Part shown: piece by piece, positions 47,701 to 64,000 of the stretch
Layout of the letters: each line of letters begins with the position of its first letter
How positions within the stretch are numbered: the first letter of the stretch is position 1
DNA from: Acanthopleura granulata
Taxonomy: Eukaryota > Mollusca > Polyplacophora > Chitonida > Chitonidae
DNA length: 64,000 nt
Direction: 5' to 3'
Assembly (NCBI GenBank): GCA_016165875.1
Contig: JABBOT010000080.1
Location: 39,803,477 to 39,867,476, forward strand
Made by a program: the position numbers and the translations under genes
The notes under the pieces: generated by a model
Databases searched by the model: none
Seen by the model: the letters and a program-made list of their open reading frames with translations, nothing else
Told to the model about the DNA's origin: nothing

Positions 47701-50700
47701 CGGACGGTTCAAAGCCGAGCAGAGCAAAGTCGCATGAGATGGATTCAGGTTTTAGTTCTCTATCTCTCTACCAAAGTGTTGTTGCCCTATTATGCAGGCC
47801 TACACTTGCACGTAAGCTTTGAAACGTGCGACGTTCATGACGTCGTTCGTGCTGGAGAGCAACGCGGTAAAGGGACGTCATGCTAGATGGTAAAATGTCA
47901 TCACCAAATAAATGGCTAGGCAGAGGTCATTTATTCTGTCGATTAGTGTTGTGGAAATATTTTTAAAACACCTCTGGTTCTTTGGGAATTAATTCAAGTT
48001 TCATGGATGACTTTATGCCGACCTACTGTAAATATGAAAGTAATTCAACATTACTGACTTCCCCTGCACGAACAGTAATAACTTGAGCTCTTGATAAAAA
48101 GCAAAAAAGTCCAAAAGAATAGATAAACCTTGCATCTGAAATTTATCCTTTGCGAACTGCGTAAAGAAGCCAAAATATGTTATGCATCCTACTGTGTTTG
48201 TGGTATATCTTATTGCGGTGAGACTCTCCGTGGGAACGTAGGTTGATGCCGAGAGGTTACAGGCAATGAAAAATTTTTTCTCTGAGTAGTTGGTAGCAGT
48301 TTCTTCTGAAGGTGGGCTTTCTAAAGAACAACGCACCATAAACACAAAAAAACGGTAAGAACACACCAAACCTCGATGTTTGTGCACTGAGTTCCTGGAG
48401 ATCATGAAAGTTGGTTGGACATACGGACGCTGTCGTTGTAATCCAGTCTCGTGTGATCACAGATTGTATCACTGGTAATCAGGCAGGCCGGAGACAAAAT
48501 GAAGACATATGACAAGCTCATCAGGCCGGCATCGTCAGACATTTTGTGAAATATGCATCAGTCGGTACGGCACAAATTGTCGTCTAATGCAGCCAGCTAA
48601 TGGTCACATGCGATAAAATAATGACTGAATGAGGCTGCTGTGTACATCAATCACAACTAAGAAGAGGTTTTATGAAATAAATACAATACCACATGATTTA
48701 TTCCGGGCTGGAACCGGAAACCTTCTGGGTGTTTTTCACCAATCAGTTGATACTGCTCTTGATGTCCAATGAGGCCCATCCATTATTTTGCCATTATTTC
48801 CCTACGATGAGAAACTACATATCCTGCTAGCGAGACACGTAACGTTGATTTCATAATGACTAAAGAACTTCAAGTGGACATACCACTCGGAGTGACAGGG
48901 ATGGACAAACCATCTTGCCTTTTATAAAAAAAAAAAGACCATCCAGAGCAGAAAAACTGTTTGTGTACATACCTGGGTTGCCATATACAGCTTCAGGCCC
49001 GCTAAATGGGAAACAACTGACAAGGGTCGCGTTATACGGTATTCAAGTGGGAAACAGTTGACTAAGAGTGAGCGGTCCAACTCCCTTTAAAAGAGCTTGG
49101 GGTGAAGATTACTAACATAATGAATCACAGCCACACAAAAACATCACTGGTACCTTTTATTAGCTTTCGTTGACCATTCAAACCCATTAGAACTTCCGGG
49201 TGAAGTGAGTACATCGAATGTCTGAAACCCCGGTCTGTCCGGAAAATTACCGCTTATATCAGATGGGTACATCAGATCAGAATGAAATTCTAACCTTCGT
49301 TCCAGCCTACCTCTTCAGCTGCTTTTGGTGAAAGCTTACTATATCCCGTGAACACTGAAATCACAAGCTGGAATCGAACTCCCTCGGGAAACATACCTGT
49401 CAAATCTCACGTTTTTATCATAAATCTCACAAATCTCATGTTTTTACATTAAAAGTCACTCTCTCACAGTCAATGCAATAAATCTCACATTTTATCACAA
49501 AAATTTTAAGGACAATTTCAGGACGTTTTCATCTCGAAATATGTAAACATTATTTACATTATTTCAAAACACACATGTAGTTATAACTTGATGTCAGCAG
49601 AACTTTTCGTCAAAATAGAGAACAAATCAGAGAAAGGAAACAGTGGCACCATTAAGGCGCAGCATCAACACATTCCAATGTTAGCTCTAGCGTTCAAAGA
49701 AGGACGGCATCACTTACCGTTTAGGTTGAAGAAAGCAATTTGACTGTCTTTGAAGTTCATTTGAGCTTCATATTTTACACGTGTTTGTCTGTCAGTTTGA
49801 CCATTTTCAAGCAACAGGTTATTTTGATCTTGTTTGAAAAAAGAGGGCGTTAAAGTTGGCAGTTATTATTGCTATTGCTTTGCTCGGAATGGGATTTTAC
49901 AGTGAAATAGTTGAACAACTGCCTACAAGTGCGCAGATCCTCTCGCGGTATGTTGTGTCATTATATTTGTGAAATTATATACATAAGATTCATATATTTT
50001 AGCACTATTTTCCAAGTAATCTGCTTTTGCTATGAAGCATGTATGATAGATTCAGGTTTCAGTGGAAATGTGAATCTCACATAGTTAGACATGAACATCA
50101 GCCATTTATATTCACATTTAGGTTTTGTAAAATAGTCTTCCGGTTAATGAACCACCCACCCTTTGTTATCAACAAATGGTATACATGTACGAATGTCTGT
50201 TAAAATGCCTAGATTTAATGATGTTTTCGGTAGCAGAAAATTGAACTGTAACTGGTTTAAGAGAATTAGCTAGGAAATTTCGCAAGTGTAACAGATGTTA
50301 TGTTCAAACTTTTGCTGGCTCGACGGCTCAGTGGAGAAGCATTGGAATTGTATTCCGCGGCGTTGAAGGAAACCCAATGCCTGAACTTCAATCATTTCTG
50401 AAACTTAACGATTGCTTTGTCATTAAAATTGTACAACTGGGATTTAAATTGTTACATTGGGAATTGGTTCAATAATCTCGGTAGAATTTAGAACCCAAAT
50501 TGAATAGATTCGTGATTGGGCAAGAATCAAGCTGTGTACAAAATTTCAGAGAACGACAGAGAACAGACAGACAGAGGTGTCAGACAAACAAAGGAGAATC
50601 GTTAGAAAAATGGAAACTATATACTGACACGTCTAGTCCTTGAGTTCAGGCAAGAAGTACCCACACACAATACATAACGGCACATCAAATTGCACCCCTT

Positions 50701-52389
50701 GAAGCTTCTTATTTTGAGACGCTGTGACGATGTAACGGAGTGGTGGAAAGTTTTATTATTATTCCAGTATGAATCGACACGTTTAACTACCTGAGGAGCT
50801 TAGGCCAACGTGTTTCGCTTACATTTTACTTCACTTACAAAATCACGCCGTCTTGGCTACATTACGACAGTTTCTCTATTCGTCAGTAGACCCAACCTTC
50901 ACCACCACCAGTGGGCTTGCATATAACCTACCTTGTCAAGTATAAACGAAAGATACCATAAAATGCCACAGAGTGTTGTGTGCTGGTCCACTAAACATCT
51001 TTAGATATTGTCTGAGATATGTACATGAAAGCCATGATGTTAATGTGGATCGATATCGGAACGATGTTTCCTCCAGTGAAGATGTTTTATTATCGATGTG
51101 TTCCCCACATAAATCATACGCAGGGAGGCTTCTGCCGAAGCACAATGTGAAGTGAAATCAACTTGGAAGCATCCTGTCCTTTATCAGACCAATTGCACAA
51201 CCACCGTTGGTTACTGGAATCAGCTTAAGTGCTGTCAGCTTTTGCCGTTAAGTGAGATGGGAACTTTTCCGTAAGACACTGATTGGATGCAATGGCGACT
51301 TCATGTGCCGTGGTGTTGCACAATAATGTTATAGTGCTAGCGCTATCTTAGTTTTAAGGGCTCGTCTGCTTATCTCTCTTAGAATTGACCCGTTTGAATA
51401 ATATTGTCTTGGAACAAAAAGAACATCTCTTATTTCTGGAGTTTTGAAATCGTTTTTGTGATGCTGGACATGCCATATTAACTTCATTTGCCTTTAAGAT
51501 AACATGTTACTCCAGAAGTGACGTTTTATCTCTTTGAACGCATGCCAACCATGCTAGATAACCACAGTCTAATGGTAAAAGACGTTTTATGTGCTGTATT
51601 AAAATTGTATTTTATCTTTGCTGTCAGTATTTATTTTATCACTAAGGTGATGTATCAACCTTGAAACTAAGACACCATTGAGGCGATGAGTCCACTAGTG
51701 CCTAGCGTTTAAAACCGAACCTTTTCCATTTGATTTAGACACCATAGAATTCTCCGCGTTTTTTTTTCCTCTTTCTTTTTTCGCTTTAGTGTGTATTACT
51801 AGAAGTGTTCATTTAATTGCGGATCTTGAGCACACTTTAGTATGACCAGTTCCTCGTTCATGCTTGCGTCAGTGTCATCCTTAATTGCAGTCATATACAG
51901 CAGCAAAAATATACATGGTAGTTAAGAGGAGTGTGTGTACGTTTATCCGTGCTTGTGGGGAGGCTGAAGGGACTATCGCTGCGATCAGTGTCTGGGCCAG
52001 GGATAGTTGATGTGTTCTGCCAATTTGAAGGAAAAGACTTTGATCCTATCAGCGAGTCAGTTGACTCTCGAGATAACGCGACAGAGTCTGCTACTTCTGC
52101 TGGATTGTTTTTCATCATATTATTTTTTCCTTTCACAGTAACACTTGTATAGCGTCACCACGGAACGGAGTGAAAGTGACAAGAAAAATAGAACATTTGG
52201 TGCCTGTGTATATGTGGGTGCATGGGAGGGGGTTGTTAAATCATTAATTACAAATCAAGATCATGGAGAAACTGCAGCTGTGTTGAAACTTTTATCGCTA
52301 ATAACCATCATCAGATCGCTGATAAATTTGCTGAGGGTGGAAATAATAATCCGATGTTGTAAAGCTGTCAATCCCAAAATCATTTATTG
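47701..52389. other. No gene seen; few repeats
   Basis: A long stretch with only short frames. A 130-codon minus frame at 48013-48405 and a 73-codon plus frame at 51931-52152 were inspected; neither shows a recognised domain. A weak tRNA-like head (CTCGACGGCTCAGTGGAG) is at about 50331. Confidence 0.4.
49401..49500. repeat. Degenerate AAATCTCAC-type short repeat
   Basis: AAATCTCAC or a close form recurs five times in 100 bases, often followed by GTTTTTATCA or ATTTTATCAC. Confidence 0.55.
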
Positions 52390-52555
52390 TGGGGAGGGAG
52401 TTAGCGCGCCAGCGCCACATAATGACCCAAGGGCCTCTCACCAATGCGTTGGCTGTGACCTCAAGTCCAACTCCGGCCGAACGTGGGAAGGTTTGCCAGC
52501 AACCTTCGGATGGTCGTGGGTTTCCTCTCATCATAATGCTGGCCGCCGTCGTATA
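52390..52555 (+). mobile_element. Host SINE, left part, interrupted by another SINE
   Basis: GGGAGGGAGTTAGCGCGCCA, CACATAATGACCCAAGGGCC, TCACCAATGCGTTGGCTGTG, CGAACGTGGGAAGG and AATGCTGGCCGCCGTCGTAT follow the SINE order. The element stops at CGTCGTATA (52547-52555) and resumes at 52789. Confidence 0.9.
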
Positions 52556-52788
52556 TTTATTTTTATTTATTTATTTGATTGGTGTTTTACGCAGTACTCA
52601 AGAATATTTCACTTATACGACGGTGATCAGCATTTTGGTGGGAGGAAACCCACGACCAACCGGAGGTTGAGGGCCGGGGAGGAAGCCAGCATGAGCCGGA
52701 CTTGAACTCACAGCGACCGCATTGTTTGGAAGCTTTGGGTCATTGTGCTGCGATAGCGCCCTAACCGACGGAGCCACGTAGGCCCCGA
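52556..52788 (-). mobile_element. Nested SINE inserted in the opposite orientation
   Basis: Read on +, it starts with the reversed tail (TTATTTGATTGGTGTTTTAC, GCAGTACTCAAGAATATTTC), continues GACGGTGATCAGCATTTTGG, GAAACCCACGACC and GAGGAAGCCAGCATGAGCCG, and ends GACGGAGCCACGTAGGCCCC, the reversed head. It is full length. A 9-base direct repeat CGTCGTATA flanks it (52547-52555 and 52789-52797), which is a target-site duplication. Confidence 0.93.
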
Positions 52789-52856
52789 CGTCGTATAAGT
52801 GAGATATTCGTATGACGTAAAGCATCAATCAAATATATAAATAGATCAATTTTACT
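52789..52856 (+). mobile_element. Host SINE, right part
   Basis: CGTCGTATAAGTGAGATATT, CGTATGACGTAAAGCATCAA and TCAAATATATAAATAG are the tail of the SINE whose left part is 52390-52555. Confidence 0.9.
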
Positions 52857-55540
52857 GTGTTTAATAAAATCCATAAATCTTACTTTAACTCCCAAGATAT
52901 TAAAATATCGGATGAGCGTTAGCGTTCCTGTAGCGTGCAACAACAAATGAATATATCAATACACGAGTATGTGTTACAGTTATCTCATGCCGGTTCTGTG
53001 CATGTGAGCCCCAGATGTCGGTATAGTTCACTAGACTTTGAAACGTGCGTTCCCACTTCCCTTTACTCTAATGGAATTTATACTGAATTGGCAGACAACA
53101 ATCTGCAGACTAAATTATTATCTTGTGGGTAGGTTCTCACTATTCCCAGGAAACTGGCGACTCATTTTGCGTGAAGCGGAGGTGTTTTGAAATTGATAAT
53201 GTGGTGTGTTTAAAGACTACCGTTGGCTCAGTAAGTAACGACAATTCTCGCACTCTTCGTTGTGCATGTAGGTTTAGCGAACTCTCGTGTTCCTTTACGA
53301 GGTTAAGCCGGTTTGTCAGTAACTTGCCAAGCTAGGTGGTTTTTTCTTGTGCATTCCAGTTTCTAGGTCTACATATTAATGTAATTGTCATGAAATAAGA
53401 GAAATGTTGAGTTTTACGACGCTAAATAAGAATCAGTTATTTTATAGAGCTTCAAACTTGTATACAAGCGAAAATTTATCGAGTGTCACATTAAACAAGT
53501 CAGATAAATATAAGGCAATGAAGGTGAGGCAATCAGTTGAGGAATCAGCCCACCTATGACAAATTAAATCTGTCTGGAAAATAATATTTTCCTACACCTT
53601 TTCACTTTTACATTTTCAAAACGTATAATATATAAGTGTATGTGTGTTACTAAGAGAAGTGTTAATTTTGGTATCGTTATCGATGTGGAGTCAACGTTCA
53701 TTTCGGTCACGTTGATGCAGTTTTGCATCAACTCTTTGAAGTCAAGATTTAGAGATAAAGGAAGTTATGACTCAAAACTATTTGCGTAGGACTTTTGTCT
53801 CAGTACTTCTAACCTTCGTACAAAAGATCTTGTGAGAATCTGACTGCCTTCATGGTAACAACAATAACTTTGTCTTTTGTTTTACGAGCACACTAACGTT
53901 GGAAAAATAAATCCACAGTTATATTTTTCGGCTGCATTATTGCGGTTAGCGAGTATAATCATACAGACTAATTATTTGTTCGGACATGGAGATCGCGGTT
54001 TCGAGTCTGGCTATTTCACCTCTATATTATGTTTCTTTTCTTTTTTAAATAAATGTATAATTTAAACATATCAGATAATTAAACTTTTTTATACTGAATA
54101 CAAATATACACGTCTAAAATCTCACCGAATATCGTGTGGCGTTTACCAAAATCACCCCCTTCTCAGTTTTCTCTCTGCTGTCAGTTACGTTCTGTCAGTT
54201 TTAGCCGTGGGCGAAAACGTCCCCTGACCGCCTTTATCGGGCTTTTCTGAGGTTCCTTTTTGCTTTTAACATTATATTCAGAACTGGGATTAGACTACTT
54301 TCATAGTGAACAAATCTTTTTTCAAGTTGTGCGGCAACATTTCAAAACTTGACAGATATTTACCTATAACATTGATTTTACTTACATAATTCGTTTACAA
54401 ACTTATTTTGCGCCAAGTGACTCTACAGTTGACATTAAAACAATCACATTTTAGGTGAACTATTTGTAGTTTTGTGTTTCTTTTCTGTATACATCAAGAA
54501 TTGAAGGCTTTACATTTAAAATTAAAGATTTACCAAAAAATTAACGGGTGCAGAGTTTTATATTTAGATAAAGCTAATTGTAAGCATCCCATGGTAATAC
54601 ATGTTGAATGCACACTTCATTCAGAGTGCGAGCCGGCTCTGCAGGGAGCCATTGTACCAGAACCTAACAGCCTGTCCGCATTTCCTGTTAGACACAAAAA
54701 CCTCTACCTGTATCGGTTGTTGTGTAATTAGATGAAGAAGGCTGAATCGATGGCCTTCTACAGAGGGCCGGGAAGAGTTGAAGTGTTTTTATGACAATCT
54801 AAGCAGATTGCTATAAATGACAGATGTGAACTAGCCAAAGGTTCTCCTAGGTAACATCTTCCTTTGTGGTGGAATCGCTTAATAGACCATTGACTTCTTT
54901 TTCTAGGCGGAGAGCGGACGATCTCATTTCCACAGTTAACGGTTAACCTGCATGTAGAAGATCAATACAACTAATATAGTTCACTTGTTTTTATTGGCAG
55001 CTTTCACCCTTTTTGTGCGCCAGATTTGCGAACTGTAAAATGTAGTCATTACTCGTCGACAAACAGAGACCTCTGCTTTATAGGAGGGCAGTACCATATT
55101 CTCACAGTCTTACTTTCAGTGCCTGCGGATAAAAGCTGTGCAAGCTGTGGAAACTTTAAACAAATGTAAGGAGAAGATTTTTTTTTCATGTTTACGTCAC
55201 GGGAACCCAGAGAAAGATGTTTGCGCTTGCGCATAGTGAACGAAGTTTGTTGTCTTACATACAGATTGCGTACACGTGTCGTGTAGCTTTTCTAGTTTTT
55301 TGTAAAATATTAATTTCTAGCATTGTAATGGTAGGTAGAAATTGTTCTTTGATTGGTCCTGTATATTTATGACATGATAGAAACGATATGGCTGAACTAT
55401 AAGACATAACCATTCATTCATTCATTTTTGACATGGTTCATGATAAGGAGAAAACATGACCATTTATGGAAGTGAAGTTGAGAATCTCCCTCAGTAGCAG
55501 TATTCATACTCAGGAGATGGTGTTGGGGGGGGGGGGTCTA
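52857..55540. other. No gene seen; one family II relic
   Basis: A piece of interspersed repeat family II in reverse is at about 53290-53345 (GGTTTGTCAGTAACTTGCCA). A weak B-box-like GGTTTCGAGTC lies near 53997. Frames up to 85 codons show no domains. Confidence 0.4.
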
Positions 55541-55776
55541 CGGTTATTATTTATTCATGTATTTGTTTGGTGTTTTACGCCGTACTGCGGGCAGAGACCC
55601 CCGGGGGGAATCCACGACCATCTGCGGGTTGACGGCAGACCTTTCCACATACGGGAGGAGAGGAAGCCAGCATGAGCTGAACTTTAACTCGCCGCGATCC
55701 CATTGCTGGGGGGGGGGGGCTTCTGGGTCATAACACTGCTCTAGGGCGCCAACCAATCGAGCCACGAAGGCCCCTC
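55541..55776 (-). mobile_element. tRNA-derived SINE, reverse, near full length
   Basis: On +: TTATTTATTCATGTATTTGT, TTTGGTGTTTTACGCCGTAC, GGAATCCACGACCATCTGCG, GAGAGGAAGCCAGCATGAGC and CGAGCCACGAAGGCCCC. A few tens of bases between the tail and the CCCGGGGGGAA block are missing. Two poly-G runs (about 55526-55538, just outside, and 55709-55720, inside) are unusual for the family. Confidence 0.87.
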
Positions 55777-56782
55777 TCTGGTTATTACGCCACGCTGGCA
55801 CACTAACTCCTTAGGTCACGCATAACTGGAAAATTCAAGAAAATAAATAAATTGATAATTTAAGAAGTTCTTGCTGGCAAAAGGATATAAATGCTCTTTG
55901 CTAGAGACACCCTTGCCCTTCATGACTGAAGTCGAGAGATCGAATCCAGCTCTCTGACAAATCTACACCTTTATGTTAACTGGTCAGCCCGCTACCTGTC
56001 AAAGGGCTATCGTATACCCTCATGGTTTACTCCGTTTCCACTATTAACTTGTCCGCTTTCATACATTGAGAACAAAGTTAATCACCCTTCGAATAAATTC
56101 GTGTCCGTGAAACTATCGACAGAGAAGTCCACCAGATTTCATTCAATATGGGTTACTGCTGTTTAATCCAAAGATTATACACTGTTGATTACAGTGCTGT
56201 AAGCTGCGCCAAAATTATTAAATAGCCTAAAAGTTGTTCGGGCTTGGCTATGAAACGTATATATGTGTCAAAGGATTTATTGTCCGTGTTGAAACAAGCT
56301 AAGAGCAAATCACCAACTGACTTGTATTTCGTACTGCTAATACTATTGTCTAAAATGATCTGGTCTTGTTAATGACTGAACATGGTAGAGCTTATACTAT
56401 GCTTCATACATCCCATAAACGCAAACTATTATGGTTACGGTGTTATGTTTACTTAAGTGAGCGTAATTTGCACACAGTTATCCTTTGTTCGGGGAAAAAG
56501 AATGCTTGCTGGTGAGTAAGTAGTAGCTAACCACTTACCAATATATCTGTTTCGGAAAGTTTAATGAAATCTTACATGACAATAGCCATTTATATACATA
56601 TGACCTTATAAGAAGTAATTAGCAAAAACTGGCACTTGAGACAAATGATTCAATTTTCTGGTACCTGCTTTGAGGTAATTTCCCTGAGATTATTTTAGAC
56701 GAAACCTTTGTAGCAAAATGGTAAGTGCTCATGCGTCACTTTTACAATTTGAAATGGAGGACTGAGACGCCATGATGACTCT
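55777..56782. other. Sequence downstream of the lyase gene; one tRNA-like relic
   Basis: GAGAGATCGAATCCAGCTCT at about 55931-55950 resembles a B box of a tRNA-derived repeat, preceded by a weak A-box-like part. The nearest minus-strand AATAAA after the lyase stop that I see is about 500 bases away, near 56275, so the 3' end of that transcript is uncertain. Confidence 0.4.
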
Positions 56783-63209
<6,427 letters not shown>

Positions 63210-63540
63210 ATTTAAGGGCAATAATAAAGCAAGGAAGGATTGCTCAACACGCGAAATCTACCAAATACCATCAATGTTACTTAGGCCTACTTATTTACAG
63301 TACAGACTTCTAAGAGTGAATATTGCATGGTTTGAAAAATAATTGTACAATAATCTTGTCGGTGAAATGTTTTCGACCTGTATCTATTAGATATCGAAGG
63401 GTATACACAACCTGTAGACAATGATAACACCAACCGATAGAGTAACCGTCTATATCATTCAGTGGATTACAGAGAATATACCAGATCATGGGGATATTTG
63501 TGAAACATGTCTTTATGGTCGTTATTTAACACATCGGTTT
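63210..63540 (-). other. Upstream flank or first intron of the lyase gene
   Basis: No further coding exon or clear promoter motif recognised. If the ATG at 63209 is the start, the promoter should be here; otherwise this is intron. Confidence 0.4.
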
Positions 63541-63580
63541 AGAATTTTTCACTTATACGATGGCGGTCAGTTTCATGGGT
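63541..63580 (-). repeat. Short SINE tail relic, reverse
   Basis: TTTTTCACTTATACGATGGC and GGTCAGTTTCATGGG are the reverse of the CCGTCGTATAAGTGAAA part of the SINE. Confidence 0.55.
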
Positions 63581-63907
63581 ACGATTTTATATATGTAAAT
63601 GGATAAGGTATGTTTAACAAAACAGCCGAATTTCGAACAGGCGCTTTCGCATCACAGGCACATCAGTCTGGCTGAAGTGCACATAAACGGTAATGTACAA
63701 CCCTATAGCTTTTTAGTAAGTACGTATACATGGTTACACAGTTGTAGTTTGTTTTACGACAGGAGCGCACAATGTGTTCGACAAAATTGTGACGTCACCA
63801 GAGACAATGAAGTTACACGTAATCCACCAGTACATATGTAGATGCCTTCAGATTTTTAACGCCTCAAAAGTTGATGCTGAATACTGGTCACAATTATGCG
63901 GAATCAT
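63581..63907. other. No gene seen
   Basis: An 80-codon plus frame (63599-63841) has no recognisable domain. Confidence 0.4.
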
Positions 63908-64000
63908 TGATTGATTTATTTATTAATTTGATTGGATTTCTTTGCCATACTCAAAAATATTTAATTTATTTGATGGCGGCTAGTATTATGGTTAGGCGAA
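63908..64000 (-). mobile_element. SINE, reverse, running off the window end
   Basis: TTGATTTATTTATTAATTTG, CCATACTCAAAAATATTTAA and TTTGATGGCGGCTAGTATTA are the reversed tail and the start of the body. The rest lies beyond base 64000. Confidence 0.8.

Noticed and set aside
51931..52152. 73-codon frame that looked like an exon
   Set aside because: No family resemblance, no matching splice partners, and an overlapping 81-codon minus frame is equally open.
52145..52705. 186-codon plus frame
   Set aside because: Most of it runs through the two nested SINEs, so it is not a gene.

Overview
The window looks like intron-rich, AT-rich animal nuclear DNA, most likely from a lophotrochozoan and probably a mollusc. 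The evidence is GT-AG split genes, many diverged copies of one tRNA-derived SINE whose tail ends in (AAAT)n, a Ty3/gypsy element whose primer site matches animal initiator Met-tRNA, and a neuropeptide-type GPCR. The species is inference. Most of the 64 kb is repeats and decayed sequence; only two genes look functional, and neither is certainly complete here.

Layout. 1-6 kb: SINE relics and the large 3' exon of a rhodopsin-class GPCR (3713-4854), followed by a 36-bp minisatellite. 6-18.9 kb: no gene recognised; SINEs, tRNA-like repeats and scattered relics. 18.9-22 kb: two fragments of Ty3/gypsy retrotransposons pointing at each other, an integrase with chromodomain on + and an LTR, primer site and gag on -. 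28.2-31.4 kb: a pseudogene of a PLP-dependent Cys/Met metabolism enzyme on +, with introns kept, three internal exons missing and several lesions. 33.5-47.7 kb: two diverged direct copies of a 5-8 kb block without convincing genes, each carrying older repeats, with copy-specific tandem expansions. 47.7-56.7 kb: no gene recognised; a SINE inserted inside another SINE at 52.4-52.9 kb. 56.8-63.2 kb: an apparently intact minus-strand gene for the same PLP enzyme family, nine exons with consistent phases and all main active-site residues.

The strongest biological story is the pair of cystathionine/methionine gamma-lyase-like loci about 25 kb apart on opposite strands. The minus copy is intact from its second or first coding exon to its stop. 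The plus copy keeps five exons in order, but lacks the exon with the PLP lysine, has two dead splice donors, a nonsense codon, offsetting deletions and a lost PLP-phosphate arginine. The second notable item is the A/B block duplication with related dispersed copies at 12.4 and 26.1 kb. I did not find a convincing new gene system. All similarity judgements were made by eye.
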